Source of the DNA: Bradyrhizobium huanghuaihaiense | GTDB lineage: Bacteria; Pseudomonadota; Alphaproteobacteria; Rhizobiales; Xanthobacteraceae | Length of the DNA stretch: 64,000 nt | Reading direction: 5' to 3' | NCBI RefSeq assembly: GCF_007830635.1 | Contig: NZ_VLLA01000004.1 | Location: 62,001 to 126,000, forward strand | The notes under the pieces: generated by a model | Database searches by the model: none | Told to the model about the DNA's origin: nothing | What the model saw: only the letters and a program-made list of their open reading frames with translations | Part shown: in pieces, positions 34,687 to 44,561 of the stretch | Position numbering within the stretch: position 1 is the first letter of the stretch | Layout of the letters: the number at the start of each line of letters is the position of its first letter | Program-made: the position numbers and the translations under genes

Positions 34687-35943
34687 TCAGTATTTTTCCA
34701 GCGAGCGCCCGACCACGCCGTCGACGTCCTTCTCGGGCGCGATATCGGTCGAGTAATAGCCGGCGGCCTTCTTCGCGGCGATCTCGACATAGGCGTCGGC
34801 CGGGATCAGCTCCGGCGGGATCGGCACGCGCTCGACGATGTCGATGCCTTGCGAAGTCAATGCGTCGTATTTCATGTCGCTCATCGAGAGGAAGCGGTCG
34901 ATGCGCTTCAGGCCGAGCCAGTGGATGGTGTCGGGCATGAGCTGCTGGAAGCGCGCGTCCTGGACGCCGGCGACGCATTCGGTGCGTTCGAAATAGGCCG
35001 CGGCGGCGTCGCCGTCCTCCTGACGCTTGCGCGCGTTGTAGACCAGGAATTTGGTGACCTCGCCGAGCGCGCGGCCCTCTTTCCGGTTGTAGACGACGAG
35101 CCCGAGCCCGCCCTCCTGCGCACCGCGCGCGGATTCCTCGATGCCGTGGATGAGGTAGGGCCGGCAGGTGCAGATGTCGGAGCCGAACACGTCGGAGCCG
35201 TTGCACTCGTCATGCACGCGGCAGGTGATTTTTGTGCGATGGTCCGGCAGTTTTGTCACATCGCCGAACATGTAGACGGTGGTGCCGCCGATCGGCGGCA
35301 AGAACACCTTCAGGTCCGGCCGGGTCACGAGTTCGGGGAACATGCCGGCGGTCTGCTCGAACAGCGTGCGGCGCAGCTCGGTCTCGCCGGTGCCGAAACG
35401 CGTCGCAAGGCCCGGCAGGTACCAGACCGGATCGATCGCGATCTTCACCACCGAGACGCTGCCATTGGCGTGCACCACCTCGCCGTCGGCGCGCAGGCGT
35501 TTTGCCGCCAGCGCCTCGCGGATCTCCGGCAGGTCGAGCCGCGCGCGCGTCACCGCGATGCTCGGGCGGATGTCGACGCCCTCGGCGATGTCCTTGCCGA
35601 AATTCTCCGCGACGAGGTGCCCCCAGGGATCGAGCGCGACGATCTTTGCGGGATCGCGCCACTGCTCGAACGGGCCGATGGTCGCGGCCGGAAAGGTGTT
35701 GGTGAGATCCGGGCGCCGGATCGGGTCGAGCGCGCCGGCGGAGACCGCGAGCGCCCGGTACATCGCATAGGACCCGCCATGGCTGCCGATCACGTTGCGA
35801 TCCCCGGCGCGCGACACCGTGCCGATGATCGGCCCGCGGGCGCGCGCGTCGGCTGCCCCCCAATGGATCGGAAAGGCGGCCTTCCGGCCCGGCTCCGGAT
35901 GGGAGGTCAGGCGGATGTGGTCGGTACGGTTCGCGCGGCTCAT
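34687..35943 (-). CDS. GTP cyclohydrolase II-like protein, URC1 type
   Basis: 418 residues, longer than RibA (about 200) because of an N-terminal domain of roughly 200 residues ('RANRTDHIRLTSHPEPGRKA'). The C-terminal half is the cyclohydrolase fold: zinc cysteines C-x10-C-x-C in 'CNGSDVFGSDICTC' and catalytic-loop 'NRKEGRALGEVTKFL'. URC1 proteins have exactly this layout and act on a uracil-derived ribotide rather than making riboflavin. With upp and URC4 downstream it completes a minimal URC set. GGGAG lies 7 nt before the ATG at 35943. Confidence 0.9.
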   Translation of the reverse strand: MSRANRTDHIRLTSHPEPGRKAAFPIHWGAADARARGPIIGTVSRAGDRNVIGSHGGSYAMYRALAVSAGALDPIRRPDLTNTFPAATIGPFEQWRDPAKIVALDPWGHLVAENFGKDIAEGVDIRPSIAVTRARLDLPEIREALAAKRLRADGEVVHANGSVSVVKIAIDPVWYLPGLATRFGTGETELRRTLFEQTAGMFPELVTRPDLKVFLPPIGGTTVYMFGDVTKLPDHRTKITCRVHDECNGSDVFGSDICTCRPYLIHGIEESARGAQEGGLGLVVYNRKEGRALGEVTKFLVYNARKRQEDGDAAAAYFERTECVAGVQDARFQQLMPDTIHWLGLKRIDRFLSMSDMKYDALTSQGIDIVERVPIPPELIPADAYVEIAAKKAAGYYSTDIAPEKDVDGVVGRSLEKY

Positions 35944-36248
35944 GTCCAGGCTCCCAAAAAGCCAACGGCCCGCCGCTTGGACGGGCCTGGCTCGCTTGCG
36001 TTACGGGTGCAGACCACCGGCGGCGCAAGCTCAATCCAACATATTGTAGCGGCAAGGCACGACAGACAAGTTAATCGTGCTGCGCGGGCAGGGCCGCTCG
36101 CGGCCAAATTCCCGTCATCGACCGGCAGGTCCGGCTCGCGCGAAGGCCACCTCGTCGCTCCGGCAGAATTCTGCCGTTCGACCTGAGGATAGATCTAAGG
36201 ATTTGAAATAATTTTACTTTTTCTGGTTTCAAGGGGTTGCCGTGACGA

Positions 36249-36277
36249 TTGCCGAGGCTAGACGAAACGTATATAAT
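36249..36277 (+). promoter_or_regulatory. Sigma-70-like promoter before the PLP/YheO/aldolase operon
   Basis: TTGCCG at 36249-36254 and TATAAT at 36272-36277 are separated by 17 nt, a near-consensus pair, 40 nt upstream of the start at 36318. It lies at the end of a 374-base gap (35944-36317) that is AT-rich after 36190. No other element was recognised there. Confidence 0.6.
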
Positions 36278-36317
36278 CAGACAATTCGTATAGATTGCCT
36301 CTGCCCCGGAGCTCGCC

Positions 36318-37445
<1,128 letters not shown>

Positions 37446-37454
37446 GACCGAGTG

Positions 37455-38108
37455 ATGAGCCGCAGCAAATCAGCAGCCCCGGGCAAGTCCGCAGCCGAGC
37501 GAAAACTGCTGTTCGATCAGTTGCAGCAGATTGCGCAGGGGTTGGGAGAGACTCTGGCCCCGTTCTGCGAAGTCGTGCTGCACGATCTCACCGACCCCAA
37601 ACAGGCGATCGTTGCCATTCATAACAATCTGTCGGGACGCAAGGTCGGCCAGCCCGCAACCGAGCTCGGCCTTGCCCGCATCGCCGACCCCGATTATGCG
37701 CAGGTGATTTCGAACTATGCCAACAGCTTTGCCGACGGACGGCAGGCCAAGAGCACGTCCATCGGTATCAAGGGTGCGGATGGTTCTTATGTCGCTGCGC
37801 TCTGCCTCAACGTCGACCTGACGCTGTTCCAGGGCTTGCAGAGCGCAATCGGCCAGTTTGTCAGCGTCGATGCGCAGAACGGCCCGCGCGAGTCGCTGAG
37901 CCCCGTGGGTGCGGACGCCATCCGCGCCCATATCGACCAGTTCGCCGCGCGCCGTGCCACCACGCCCCGCGCGCTCAACACCGAGGATCGCCGCGCGCTG
38001 CTGCGCGAGTTGCGCGACGCCGGCTGCATGCAGGTACGTCGATCCTCGGACATCATTGCGGCTCATCTCGGAGTGTCGCGTGCCACGGTATATGCCGATG
38101 CCCGCTAG
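37455..38108 (+). CDS. YheO-like PAS/HTH transcriptional regulator
   Basis: 217 residues. An N-terminal YheO-type PAS domain at about 20-140 ('LAPFCEVVLHDLTDPKQAIV', 'IGIKGADGSYVAALCLNVDL') is followed by a C-terminal HTH ('RSSDIIAAHLGVSRATVYAD'). The ATG at 37455 is favoured over a GTG one codon earlier. Such regulators often sit inside the amino-acid operons they control; here it is the middle gene, and its 3' end overlaps the next start by 17 nt. Likely senses a hydroxy- or D-amino acid. Confidence 0.85.
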   Translation: MSRSKSAAPGKSAAERKLLFDQLQQIAQGLGETLAPFCEVVLHDLTDPKQAIVAIHNNLSGRKVGQPATELGLARIADPDYAQVISNYANSFADGRQAKSTSIGIKGADGSYVAALCLNVDLTLFQGLQSAIGQFVSVDAQNGPRESLSPVGADAIRAHIDQFAARRATTPRALNTEDRRALLRELRDAGCMQVRRSSDIIAAHLGVSRATVYADAR

Positions 38109-39243
38109 TGCAGGCTTGCTGGCTCTGGAAACGCCCTGTCTGCTGCTCGACGAGCAGCGGCTCCGCGCCAATGTCGCGCGGATGAAGGTGCACCTCGCCG
38201 GTCTCGGCGTGGCCTTCCGCCCGCATCTGAAGACTGCAAAATCACTGGAGGTCGCGCGCATCGCGATGACCTCTGCCGCGGGGCCGGCAACGGTCTCGAC
38301 GCTGCGCGAGGCCGAATATTTCGCGGCCGGCGGCGTCCGCGACATGATCTACGCCGTCGGCATCGCACCTGCGAAGCTCGCGCGCGTCTCTGCCATCCGG
38401 GCTACCGGCGCCGATCTCGCCGTGATCCTCGACAGCATCGAACAGGCCGAGGCCGTCGCCGCGCATGCCGCGAGCAGCGGCGATGCCATCCCGGTCCTGA
38501 TCGAGGTCGACGCGGACGGCCATCGCTCCGGCGTTGCGCCGACCGACGCGGCAGCGCTGGTCGCCATCGGCGAGCGCCTGGCCTCGGGCGGCGCGACCTT
38601 GCGCGGCGTGCTGCTGCACGCCGGCGACAGCTACGCATTGAACGATCCCGCAGCCATCGCGGAGGCGGCGGAAGCGGAACGCATCTCCGCCGTGACTGCC
38701 GCGAGCGCCTTGCGCAGCGCGGGTCTGCCCTGTCCCGTCGTCAGCGTCGGCGCGACACCGACCGCGCGCTATGCGCGCGACCTGACCGGCGTCACCGAAG
38801 TGCGCGCCGGTGTCTTCATGTTCGGTGATCTCTATCAGGCCGGCGTCGGCTCGGTGACGATGGACGATCTCGCGCTCTCCGTGCTTGCCACCGTCATCGG
38901 CCACCAGAAGGCAAAAGGCTGGATCATCGTCGACGCCGGCTGGATGGCGCTGTCGCGCGATCGCAGCACGGCGAAACAGGCGCTCGACCAGGGCTATGGC
39001 GTGGTCTGCGATCTCGCTGGGAAACCGTACCCGGACCTCATCGTCACCGATGCCAACCAGGAGCACGGCATCGTCGGCTTGCGCAAAGGCTCGCATGCCG
39101 CGCTGCCCGACCTGCCCATCGGCTCCCGCGTCCGCATCCTCACCAACCACGCCTGCGCGACCGGCGCGCAATATGATCGCTATCAGGTGCTGGACCGGGA
39201 AGGCGGAGTGAGCGCGGTCTGGCCGCGGATCAATGGCTGGTAG
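38092..39243 (+). CDS. D-threonine aldolase-like PLP enzyme (D-TA family)
   Basis: 383 residues, fold type III (alanine-racemase-like barrel). K47 in 'FRPHLKTAKSLEVA' is the PLP lysine. The C-terminal metal site is the His/Cys of 'ILTNHACATGAQYDRYQVLD', as in metal-dependent D-threonine aldolases and D-serine dehydratases. It cleaves or dehydrates a D-3-hydroxy amino acid. ATGs at 38092 and 38098 are both possible; either overlaps the regulator gene, indicating translational coupling. Confidence 0.9.
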   Translation: MPMPASAGLLALETPCLLLDEQRLRANVARMKVHLAGLGVAFRPHLKTAKSLEVARIAMTSAAGPATVSTLREAEYFAAGGVRDMIYAVGIAPAKLARVSAIRATGADLAVILDSIEQAEAVAAHAASSGDAIPVLIEVDADGHRSGVAPTDAAALVAIGERLASGGATLRGVLLHAGDSYALNDPAAIAEAAEAERISAVTAASALRSAGLPCPVVSVGATPTARYARDLTGVTEVRAGVFMFGDLYQAGVGSVTMDDLALSVLATVIGHQKAKGWIIVDAGWMALSRDRSTAKQALDQGYGVVCDLAGKPYPDLIVTDANQEHGIVGLRKGSHAALPDLPIGSRVRILTNHACATGAQYDRYQVLDREGGVSAVWPRINGW

Positions 39244-39300
39244 GACGGGCCTGACGTCTGGAGGAGACGCTGCGCTTACCCTCCAGGGAAGGGCAAGCGC

Positions 39301-40116
39301 TCACTCCCTCAGGTCATTCACCCGCTTCACCCACGCCCTGACGTCCGCGAGCACAGCGGGCAGCACGGCCTTGACCTCCGGCACGGTCATGCCGGGCTTG
39401 ATCCGGGGGTCGTAGAGCAGATTGAGGATGTACTGGTCGTAGACGTCGAAATAGCCCATCGAGACGTTGTCGTTGAACATCGTCCACGGCACGCTCGCGG
39501 TGTCGTTGATGGGCCCGAGCGATTGCAGGAGCTCCTCATAGGCGCAGTCGAGGAAGGTGAAATCGCCATTGTCGACGGTGAGGATGACGTCGGAATGCTC
39601 GATCTCGAAATTGTCGTTCTTGCGGAAGCCGGACAGGCACTGCGGATCGAGCGAGGAGCGGATCTCGCGCGCCTTCTCGACGCCGTAGAAGCTGGTGAGG
39701 GTGCGGAACAAATCGCGGTCGCGCACCAGCTTCACCCGCACATTCGCCGCCTCGCTGCTGTCGATCATGGCGATGTCGAGATGCTGCACGCGCTTGCCGA
39801 TGTCGGCGACGACTTTTGCCAGCTGTGTCTTGCGGTCGGCGCGATCGCTCTCGGCGAACACGCGCACCGGCCCGTCGAACTTGCGGATGCGGTCGACGCG
39901 GCCGGCGAGGTGATATTCGGCACCGAACGCGGTCTTGAGAAAACCCTCGACGATCTCGTTGTCGGTAAAGCTCTTCTTCTCGGCGCGCTGGCGCGACGCG
40001 ATCGCGGGCAGTTCGCCCGCGGCGGCCATGGTAGCGGTGTCAGGCACGCAGGTGAGCGTGGCGAGCGCCAGCAGGGCGATGCGAAGGGCAGCCGAGGGCA
40101 GGTCCAATGCGCTCAT
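39301..40116 (-). CDS. Exported DUF2927 protein
   Basis: 271 residues. N-terminal signal sequence with an alanine/leucine-rich core (about residues 8-30), followed by a single domain starting 'SFTDNEIVEGFLKTAFGAEY' that identifies DUF2927. It has 'CLSGFRKNDNFEIEHSDVIL' and 'DCAYEELLQSLGP' with two cysteines probably disulphide-linked. The family is widespread in rhizobia and lacks a known function; location is periplasmic. Start at 40116 (MSALDLP) is likely, although a shorter leader is possible. Confidence 0.8.
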   Translation of the reverse strand: MSALDLPSAALRIALLALATLTCVPDTATMAAAGELPAIASRQRAEKKSFTDNEIVEGFLKTAFGAEYHLAGRVDRIRKFDGPVRVFAESDRADRKTQLAKVVADIGKRVQHLDIAMIDSSEAANVRVKLVRDRDLFRTLTSFYGVEKAREIRSSLDPQCLSGFRKNDNFEIEHSDVILTVDNGDFTFLDCAYEELLQSLGPINDTASVPWTMFNDNVSMGYFDVYDQYILNLLYDPRIKPGMTVPEVKAVLPAVLADVRAWVKRVNDLRE

Positions 40117-40213
40117 CGTTGTGCGACGCTGCCGTATTCGCGCCGCGCACACAAGACCGCAAATTCACGCGCCCTGCGGGTTCCTGCTGTGGCTCGTTAT
40201 CCAGGCGCACTGC

Positions 40214-40311
40214 CGTAGGGTGGGCAAAGGCGCGCAAGCGCCGTGCCCACCATCTCACCGCGATCGCGTCACCGAAGTGGTGGGCACGCCTTCGGCTTTG
40301 CCCACCCTACG
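40214..40311. repeat. CGTAGGGTGGGCAAAG inverted repeat
   Basis: CGTAGGGTGGGCAAAGGCG with reverse complement CTTTGCCCACCCTACG and inner GTGCCCACCA/GGTGGGCAC. A well-known intergenic repeat type in Bradyrhizobium, between two genes on the minus strand. Confidence 0.85.
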
Positions 40312-40326
40312 AGAGTTTGCGCTTGG

Positions 40327-40905
40327 TTAGTTGTTGAGCACCACCACGGTGGTGCCGACCGAGACCCGGCTGTAGAGGTCGGTGACGTCGTCATTGGTCA
40401 TGCGGAAGCAGCCCGAGGAGACCGCCTGGCCGATCGTCTCCGGCTCGTTGGAGCCGTGGATACGGTAAAGCGTCGATCCCAGATACATGGCGCGGGCGCC
40501 GAGCGGGTTCTCGATGCCGCCCTTCATGTGGCGCGGCAGGTCCGGGCGGCGGGCCAGCATCTGCGAGGGCGGCGTCCAGGCCGGCCATTCCTTCTTGGCG
40601 GTGATCCTGTGCACCCCGCCCCAGCGGAAGCCGTCGCGGCCGACGCCGATACCGTAGCGCAGCGCCTGGCCGTTCTGGAGCACCAGATACAGCCGCCGCT
40701 CGGACGTATTCACCACGATCGTGCCGGGGGCGTAATTGCCGTTATACATGACGGTGGAGCGGGGGATCGGGCTCGCGCCGCCGCGGAAGAAGTTCGGGCC
40801 GCCGCCCATGATGTCGCGGGAGTCGAACTCCTCGGCGAGTGCGCCGCCGGCCGTGGCGGTCAAAAGTGCGATGGCGGCAATCGGCGCGGCAAAAAACCGG
40901 ATCAT
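40327..40905 (-). CDS. L,D-transpeptidase (YkuD domain)
   Basis: 192 residues. Signal peptide at 1-24 (cut near ALAEE). The YkuD catalytic motif is 'HGSNEPETIGQAVSSGCFRM' with H150 and nucleophile C166. The enzyme acts in the periplasm on peptidoglycan, forming 3-3 cross-links or attaching proteins. 'SERRLYLVLQNGQALRYGIG' is the start of the fold. Strong GGGGGAG site ahead of the ATG at 40905. Several paralogues are usual in rhizobia. Confidence 0.94.
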   Translation of the reverse strand: MIRFFAAPIAAIALLTATAGGALAEEFDSRDIMGGGPNFFRGGASPIPRSTVMYNGNYAPGTIVVNTSERRLYLVLQNGQALRYGIGVGRDGFRWGGVHRITAKKEWPAWTPPSQMLARRPDLPRHMKGGIENPLGARAMYLGSTLYRIHGSNEPETIGQAVSSGCFRMTNDDVTDLYSRVSVGTTVVVLNN

Positions 40906-41045
40906 TGTCTCCCCCGGAAAAAAATCGATTCAACGAACGTCAGAGGCCATATTTGCGAGGGTTTCGCAAGCCACGGCCCCGTGAGGCAGGCCATGCTTAA
41001 CGATTGGCGTTACCAAATCGGCAACCGGGCCAATTTGCCGCAAAG

Positions 41046-41113
41046 CGTCAGAGCGTTTTCAAGCGAAGTGGATACCGGTTCGCATAAAGAAAACGCGTCA
41101 AAACAAGAATCTA
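41046..41113. repeat. Rhizobiales 'AGAGCGTTTTCAAGCGAAG' interspersed element
   Basis: GCGTTTTCAAGCGAAGTGGA, 'TACCGGTTCGC' and 'AAAACGCGTCAAAACAAGAA' are the segments of an interspersed repeat I recognise from many rhizobial genomes. Only one copy in the window. It is part of the 364-base gap between the L,D-transpeptidase and the next gene. Confidence 0.7.
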
Positions 41114-41148
41114 ATGCCCCGTTCCGATCCCATCGGAACGGGGCGTTA
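41112..41148. repeat. Long stem-loop following the interspersed element
   Basis: TAATGCCCCGTTCCGAT and ATCGGAACGGGGCGTTA pair over 17 bp (one G-T) with a CCC loop. There is no T run on either side, so a terminator is not certain; it might be part of the repeat unit next to it. Confidence 0.6.
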
Positions 41149-41269
41149 GCCAAGCCGCCGCGTCGCCGCGCGGGGCAGGGCCGCAACGGCCGCTATTGCT
41201 TTGACGAGGCCTGCGAACAATGATTGATCGGACGGATCACTGGAAATCGCCGGTAGCGGGAGCAAAAGA

Positions 41270-42817
41270 ATGAATGGTGCGGAAAGCCTGGTGCGGACGA
41301 TGGTCAAGGGTGGGGTCGACGTCTGCTTCACCAACCCCGGCACCTCCGAGATGCATTTTGTCGCGGCGCTCGACCGCGTTCCCGGCATGCGCTGCGTGCT
41401 CGGCCTGTTCGAAGGCGTGGTGACGGGCGCGGCCGACGGCTATTACCGCATGAAGGGCCTGCCTGCCTCGACCCTGCTGCATCTCGGTCCCGGCCTCGCC
41501 AACGGCCTTGCCAACCTGCACAACGCCAAGAAGGCGAATTCCGGCATCGTCAACATCGTCGGCCAGCATGCCGTCTACCACATCGACTACAACGCGCCGC
41601 TGACCTCCGACATCGAGGGCCTGGCCCGGCCGATGTCGTCCTGGGTCCGGACCTCGCCGAATTCCAAATCCGTCGCCGCCGACGGCGCCGCGGCGATTGC
41701 CGCCGCCAAAAGCGCCCCGGGGCAGATCGCGACCCTGATCCTGCCCGCCGACACCGCCTGGAACGAGGCCGACGGCATCGCCGAGGTGCCGGCCGAGCAG
41801 CAGCGCGCCAGCTATTCGCCGCAGGCGGTCGAGCGGGCCGCCAAGATCCTGCACGGTGACGGCGAGGGTACGCTGCTCCTGATGACCGGCAGCGCGCTGA
41901 GCGAACAGGGCCTGGCGCTGGCCGAGCGCATCGCGGGCAAGACCGGCTGCACCGTGATGGGCCCGACCTTCCGCCCGAAGATGGCGCGCGGCCGCGGCCG
42001 CTACTCGATCGACCGCATCCACTACGTGATCGAGAACGCGCTGCCGATGCTGGCGAAGTTCCGTCACATCGTGCTGGTCGAGTCCGACGATCCCGTGGCC
42101 TTCTTCGCCTATCCGAACAAGCCGAGCATGCTCAAGCCCGAGGGCTGCGAGGTGCATCGCATGACCTCCTGGGGCGAGAATTCGGTCGCCGCGCTCGAGG
42201 CGCTGGCCGGTGCCGTGAAGGCGAGCGCGAAGGACGTCAAGCCGCAGGCCTTGGCTGAACTGGTCAAGCCGACCGGCGCGCTGAATTTCGCCTCGATCGC
42301 GCAGGCGATCGCCTGCGCGATCCCCGAGAACGCGATCATGGTCGACGAGTCGCTGACGACCGGTCGCGGCTTCTTCCCGCCGACCGCGGCGGCGGCTCCG
42401 CACGACTGGCTGCAGAACATGGGCGGCTCGATCGGCTTCTCGACCCCGCTCTCGATTGGGGCTGCGATCGCCTGCCCGGACCGCAAGGTCATCACCATGG
42501 TCGGTGACGGCAGCGCGATGTACACGATCCAGTCGCTGTGGACCCAGGCGCGCGAGAATCTCAACATCGTCACCATCGTGTTCGCCAACCGCATCTACCA
42601 GATCCTGCGCGGCGAGTTCGACAATGTCGGCGCCGGCGAACCCGGACAGCGCGCCAACGACATGCTCCGCCTCGACCGGCCGACGCTGGACTTCGTGGCA
42701 CTGGCCAAGGGCATGGGCGTCCCCGGCCGTGCCGTCACCAATGCCGACGAGTTCAACAAGGCTCTGGCTGAAGCCGTCGCCGAGCCCGGGCCGCGGCTGA
42801 TCGAAGTCCAGATGTAG
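41270..42817 (+). CDS. Thiamine-diphosphate enzyme, acetolactate synthase large-subunit-like
   Basis: 515 residues. 'TNPGTSEMHFVAALD' and the cofactor-activating Glu in 'VLGLFEGVVTGAADGY' (E49) are in the PYR domain; the Mg-ThDP motif 'GDGSAMYTIQSLWTQAREN' is in the PP domain. About 50 residues shorter than a true IlvB, and no ilvN small subunit is adjacent, so a biosynthetic acetolactate synthase is unlikely. A 2-oxo acid or oxalyl-type decarboxylase or similar is possible. GGGAG lies 7 nt before the ATG. Distinct from the benzoylformate decarboxylase-like enzyme near 22 kb. Confidence 0.82.
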   Translation: MNGAESLVRTMVKGGVDVCFTNPGTSEMHFVAALDRVPGMRCVLGLFEGVVTGAADGYYRMKGLPASTLLHLGPGLANGLANLHNAKKANSGIVNIVGQHAVYHIDYNAPLTSDIEGLARPMSSWVRTSPNSKSVAADGAAAIAAAKSAPGQIATLILPADTAWNEADGIAEVPAEQQRASYSPQAVERAAKILHGDGEGTLLLMTGSALSEQGLALAERIAGKTGCTVMGPTFRPKMARGRGRYSIDRIHYVIENALPMLAKFRHIVLVESDDPVAFFAYPNKPSMLKPEGCEVHRMTSWGENSVAALEALAGAVKASAKDVKPQALAELVKPTGALNFASIAQAIACAIPENAIMVDESLTTGRGFFPPTAAAAPHDWLQNMGGSIGFSTPLSIGAAIACPDRKVITMVGDGSAMYTIQSLWTQARENLNIVTIVFANRIYQILRGEFDNVGAGEPGQRANDMLRLDRPTLDFVALAKGMGVPGRAVTNADEFNKALAEAVAEPGPRLIEVQM

Positions 42818-42843
42818 GTTGGTTGACCAAGTTCTCTCCCCAC

Positions 42844-42971
42844 GTCGTCCCGGCGAAAGCCGGGACCCATAACCCCAGGGAGGGGTTTGGCGAAGATTCG
42901 GGGGCCGGTACGCGCACCGCGCGCACTCGATAGACCTCGCGGTATGGGTCCCGGCTTTCGCCGGGACGACA
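42844..42971. repeat. Inverted repeat family B, copy 5
   Basis: GTCGTCCCGGCGAAAGCCGG with 'GACCCATAACCCCAGGG' and right arm TGGGTCCCGGCTTTCGCCGG. Fills most of the 188-base gap between two genes of the same direction. Confidence 0.85.
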
Positions 42972-43005
42972 CTGAGAGTGAGGCGCGCGCTGCGGCGGAG
43001 GCACG

Positions 43006-43524
43006 ATGCAGACCGAGCTGAACAAGGTGATCGCGGCGCTCCAGGACTTCTATGCCCACGAAGGATTTTTGTTCGAGAAGGACATCGGCGAGCGCGCGAT
43101 CACGCATCGCTTCGCCGTCTATCTCGAACGCCAGTTCTCGGGCTGGGCCGTCGACTGCAATTACGACCGGCTCGGCGAGCGCACGCTGCATCTGCCGCAC
43201 GGCACCATCATCTCGACGGACGACCATCTGGGCAAGTCGATCTACCCCGACGTCGCCGTGCACCAGCGCGAGATTCCCAACAACCTGCTCACGGTCGAAA
43301 TCCGCAAGGCGAACAATCACACGCCGCTGGACCACGACCAGCACAAGCTGCGGGCGCTGACCGACGTGCATGTCTGGTTTCCCTACTGGATCGGCGTGCT
43401 GCTGGTGCTGGACAAGCAGCACGTGACGCTGTCGGAAGTCTATGTCAGCGGCCTCGTCGACGACTCGATGTCGCGCTGGTTCGCAGCGCGGCTGGAGGAG
43501 AATGGATTAGGGGCCGCGCATTAG
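43006..43524 (+). CDS. Hypothetical protein with PD-(D/E)XK nuclease-like signature
   Basis: 172 residues. The arrangement 'THRFAVYLERQF', 'WAVDCNYDR', 'SIYPDVAVHQREIPNN' (D82), 'LLTVEIRKANN' (E98, K101) and 'DHDQHKLRALTD' follows the helix-strand-D-strand-ExK-helix order of restriction-endonuclease folds, but with E-x-x-K instead of E-x-K. GGAGG lies 4-5 nt before the ATG. Alone in its transcription unit. Similar proteins occur as orphans in many bacteria; nuclease activity is not shown. Confidence 0.7.
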   Translation: MQTELNKVIAALQDFYAHEGFLFEKDIGERAITHRFAVYLERQFSGWAVDCNYDRLGERTLHLPHGTIISTDDHLGKSIYPDVAVHQREIPNNLLTVEIRKANNHTPLDHDQHKLRALTDVHVWFPYWIGVLLVLDKQHVTLSEVYVSGLVDDSMSRWFAARLEENGLGAAH

Positions 43525-43819
43525 GGCGTGTGCTTTCAAGCGTCGGATATCGAGGACAAGGCGGGAGTCGCCCGCCTGACCAACAACGACTGCTGATGAC
43601 CCGATTGAGACATCCTCTTCACAGTCGAGCGATGAAGAACGCGGTCCGTCGGCTGAGCGATCCAAGGCCCATGTACGCCCAAGACGGAGTACCACCATTT
43701 TTCCATCGCGATTGGCGGGCCACGAGGTTGTTACCGCCTTGTTGGAAATGGCAAAAACGCTCACCCTCGGTTAGGTCAGCTCATTCCGACACCGCATTGA
43801 TGAAAAGCCAGGAGGGAAC
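43525..43819. other. 295-base gap without a recognised gene
   Basis: Several frames are open over short distances on both strands, but codon usage is irregular and no conserved motif stands out. It might contain a decayed gene. A GGAGGGAAC ribosome site at its end belongs to the next gene. Confidence 0.4.
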
Positions 43820-44413
43820 ATGCGCAAATCTGTCCGTAGTACCTTCGTCGCCGCGCTGGGTCTTGCCTTTCTCGGTGCAGCACTCGGACCAATTGCGGCA
43901 GAAGAGCCTTACAAGGCTCAACTCGACGCGTTGCGCAAATCGCTGGAGAAATACCAGGACTACAAGGTAGCCGTGCGCGACCGCTACCTCTCGACGGTGG
44001 GCTGCGTGCATTATTCTGGCGAGAAAATACCGCACCACATGGAGTATGCCAAAGGCGCTATGGGAGTGCACTTTGTCAATCTCACGGTGCGAGGCGCTCC
44101 CGATCCGATGAAGCCCAACGTCCTGATCTACGAGCCCGTGGGCAAGGAATTGAAGCTCGTAGCTGTTGAGTGGCTGGTGCCTCTAACGGCGGATACCACG
44201 CAGCGTCCCTCTCTCTTCGACCAACCCTTTATGGGCCCGATGGAAGGACATGAGCCGCTCATTCCAAAGGAGTTTGTGCATTATGATCTGCATGCCTGGT
44301 TGTTCAAGGACAACCCGCTCGGCATGTTTGCGCCCACCAACCCGAATGTTAGCTGCGAGGGCTATGACTTTTCCCTGCTGGAAAAGCCGACCATGATGAT
44401 GCCGGGCCCATAA
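43820..44413 (+). CDS. Exported hypothetical protein
   Basis: 197 residues. Signal peptide in residues 1-27 (cleavage near IAAEE), then a charged helix ('YKAQLDALRKSLEKYQDYKV') and a mixed domain with 'HFVNLTVRGAPDPMKPNVLI' and histidine-rich 'HEPLIPKEFVHYDLHAWLF'. Cysteines at residues 62 and 179 could form a disulphide. The His-rich C-terminal half is of a type common in secreted proteins of soil bacteria. No known domain. Lower GC than its neighbours. Excellent ribosome site. Confidence 0.8.
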   Translation: MRKSVRSTFVAALGLAFLGAALGPIAAEEPYKAQLDALRKSLEKYQDYKVAVRDRYLSTVGCVHYSGEKIPHHMEYAKGAMGVHFVNLTVRGAPDPMKPNVLIYEPVGKELKLVAVEWLVPLTADTTQRPSLFDQPFMGPMEGHEPLIPKEFVHYDLHAWLFKDNPLGMFAPTNPNVSCEGYDFSLLEKPTMMMPGP

Positions 44414-44561
44414 GCCAATCGCGAGGTCAGCTTCTGGCCCAAGGCCGACATGATGCATGTCGTTTTCAATGTCGCTTTCAAAGAGCAAACCGGACGCGAC
44501 TGGCGAGTACAAGGCCGCCCGCGTGACGCGAGCGGCCCTTGCATCGTCTTCCGTCCCGCGC

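Noticed and set aside
32677..35943. Calling the GTP cyclohydrolase II-like gene ribA
   Set aside because: Its length (418 residues), the extra N-terminal domain and linkage to URC4 and upp point to URC1, not riboflavin synthesis.
41270..42817. Calling this gene ilvB, the biosynthetic acetolactate synthase
   Set aside because: It is shorter than IlvB, there is no small-subunit gene, and the sequence groups with generic ThDP enzymes.
43507..43764. 85-codon minus-strand frame in the gap after the PD-(D/E)XK-like gene
   Set aside because: No ribosome site, no known motif, and part of it is antisense to that gene; likely non-coding.
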